Assembly: GCA_964414595.1 (NCBI GenBank)
Contig: CAYPXJ010000001.1
Span: 1 to 64,000 of the forward strand
DNA length: 64,000 nucleotides
Source of the DNA: CAYPXJ01 sp964414595
GTDB taxonomy: Bacteria; Pseudomonadota; Alphaproteobacteria; Rickettsiales; CAIJLX01
Direction: 5' to 3'
Positions 63,975-64,000 of this stretch are shown here, piece by piece. Under the pieces are notes generated by a model. It saw nothing but the letters and a program-made list of their open reading frames with translations, did not search any database and was not told the DNA's origin. A program made the translations under genes and the position numbers. Within the stretch, counting starts at the first letter, position 1. Each line of letters opens with the position of its first letter.

Positions 63975-64000
63975 AATTCCTACCAGACCAAATCGCGCGC

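Noticed and set aside
1..64000. Genome-wide reassignment of TAG
   Set aside because: TAG terminates the gene at 41-1534, lpxB and tyrA at the expected family lengths.
1..64000. CRISPR arrays, insertion sequences or prophage
   Set aside because: No regularly spaced repeats, transposase, integrase or phage structural genes were seen.

Overview
The window looks like chromosome from a motile, free-living alphaproteobacterium, probably a metagenome-derived scaffold. The evidence is an fliF-fliG-fliH-fliN-flbD-flhA flagellar operon, an F1-ATPase zeta subunit, sdhE next to mfd, a J-domain gene with cobS and cobT, and purS/purQ/purL as separate genes. Amino-acid pathways (aromatic, histidine, lysine/threonine branch, serine) are well represented, so an obligate intracellular lifestyle is unlikely. 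The sequence does not let me place it below class level. Four runs of ten Ns mark scaffold joins; one is followed by Nextera adapter sequence.

Layout. 1-7.5 kb: an unrecognised receiver-like protein, an MFS transporter, tRNA-Tyr, rlmB, sdhE and mfd. 7.5-14.7 kb: the flagellar MS-ring/switch/export operon on the minus strand. 15-19.4 kb: rpmG, lpxI-lpxB, miaA, serB and a long csrA paralogue. 19.4-22.7 kb: tyrA, pheA and class II DAHP synthase. 22.7-27.5 kb: a palindromic element, a GIY-YIG-like gene and the purC-purS-purQ-purL operon. 27.5-31.7 kb: ATPase zeta, hflX, a pentapeptide protein, hisC and chorismate mutase. 31.7-38.1 kb: a fliK-like gene, an AT-rich gap with DnaA-box-like sites, uvrC, pgsA, csrA and lysC.

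38.1-55.0 kb is the accessory highlight. Flagellin, a flaG-like gene, fliD and fliS are flanked by a glycosyltransferase-like/FkbM methyltransferase fusion on one side. On the other side are two tandem TPR/GT41 (O-GlcNAc-transferase-like) genes, a PhyH-type dioxygenase, a SAM methyltransferase, two GNAT-type genes and two DegT-type aminotransferase genes. Stop/start overlaps tie these together, and the set reads as a flagellin or surface glycan modification island (inference).

55.0-64 kb: ileS of the eukaryote-like type, interrupted by an in-frame TAG exactly where the Met of its KMSKR signature belongs; then a J-domain gene, cobS, cobT, rnd, xthA and tRNA-Pro. TAG ends several other genes here, so the whole genome has not reassigned it. 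The ileS stop is the most surprising single observation and needs read-level confirmation.
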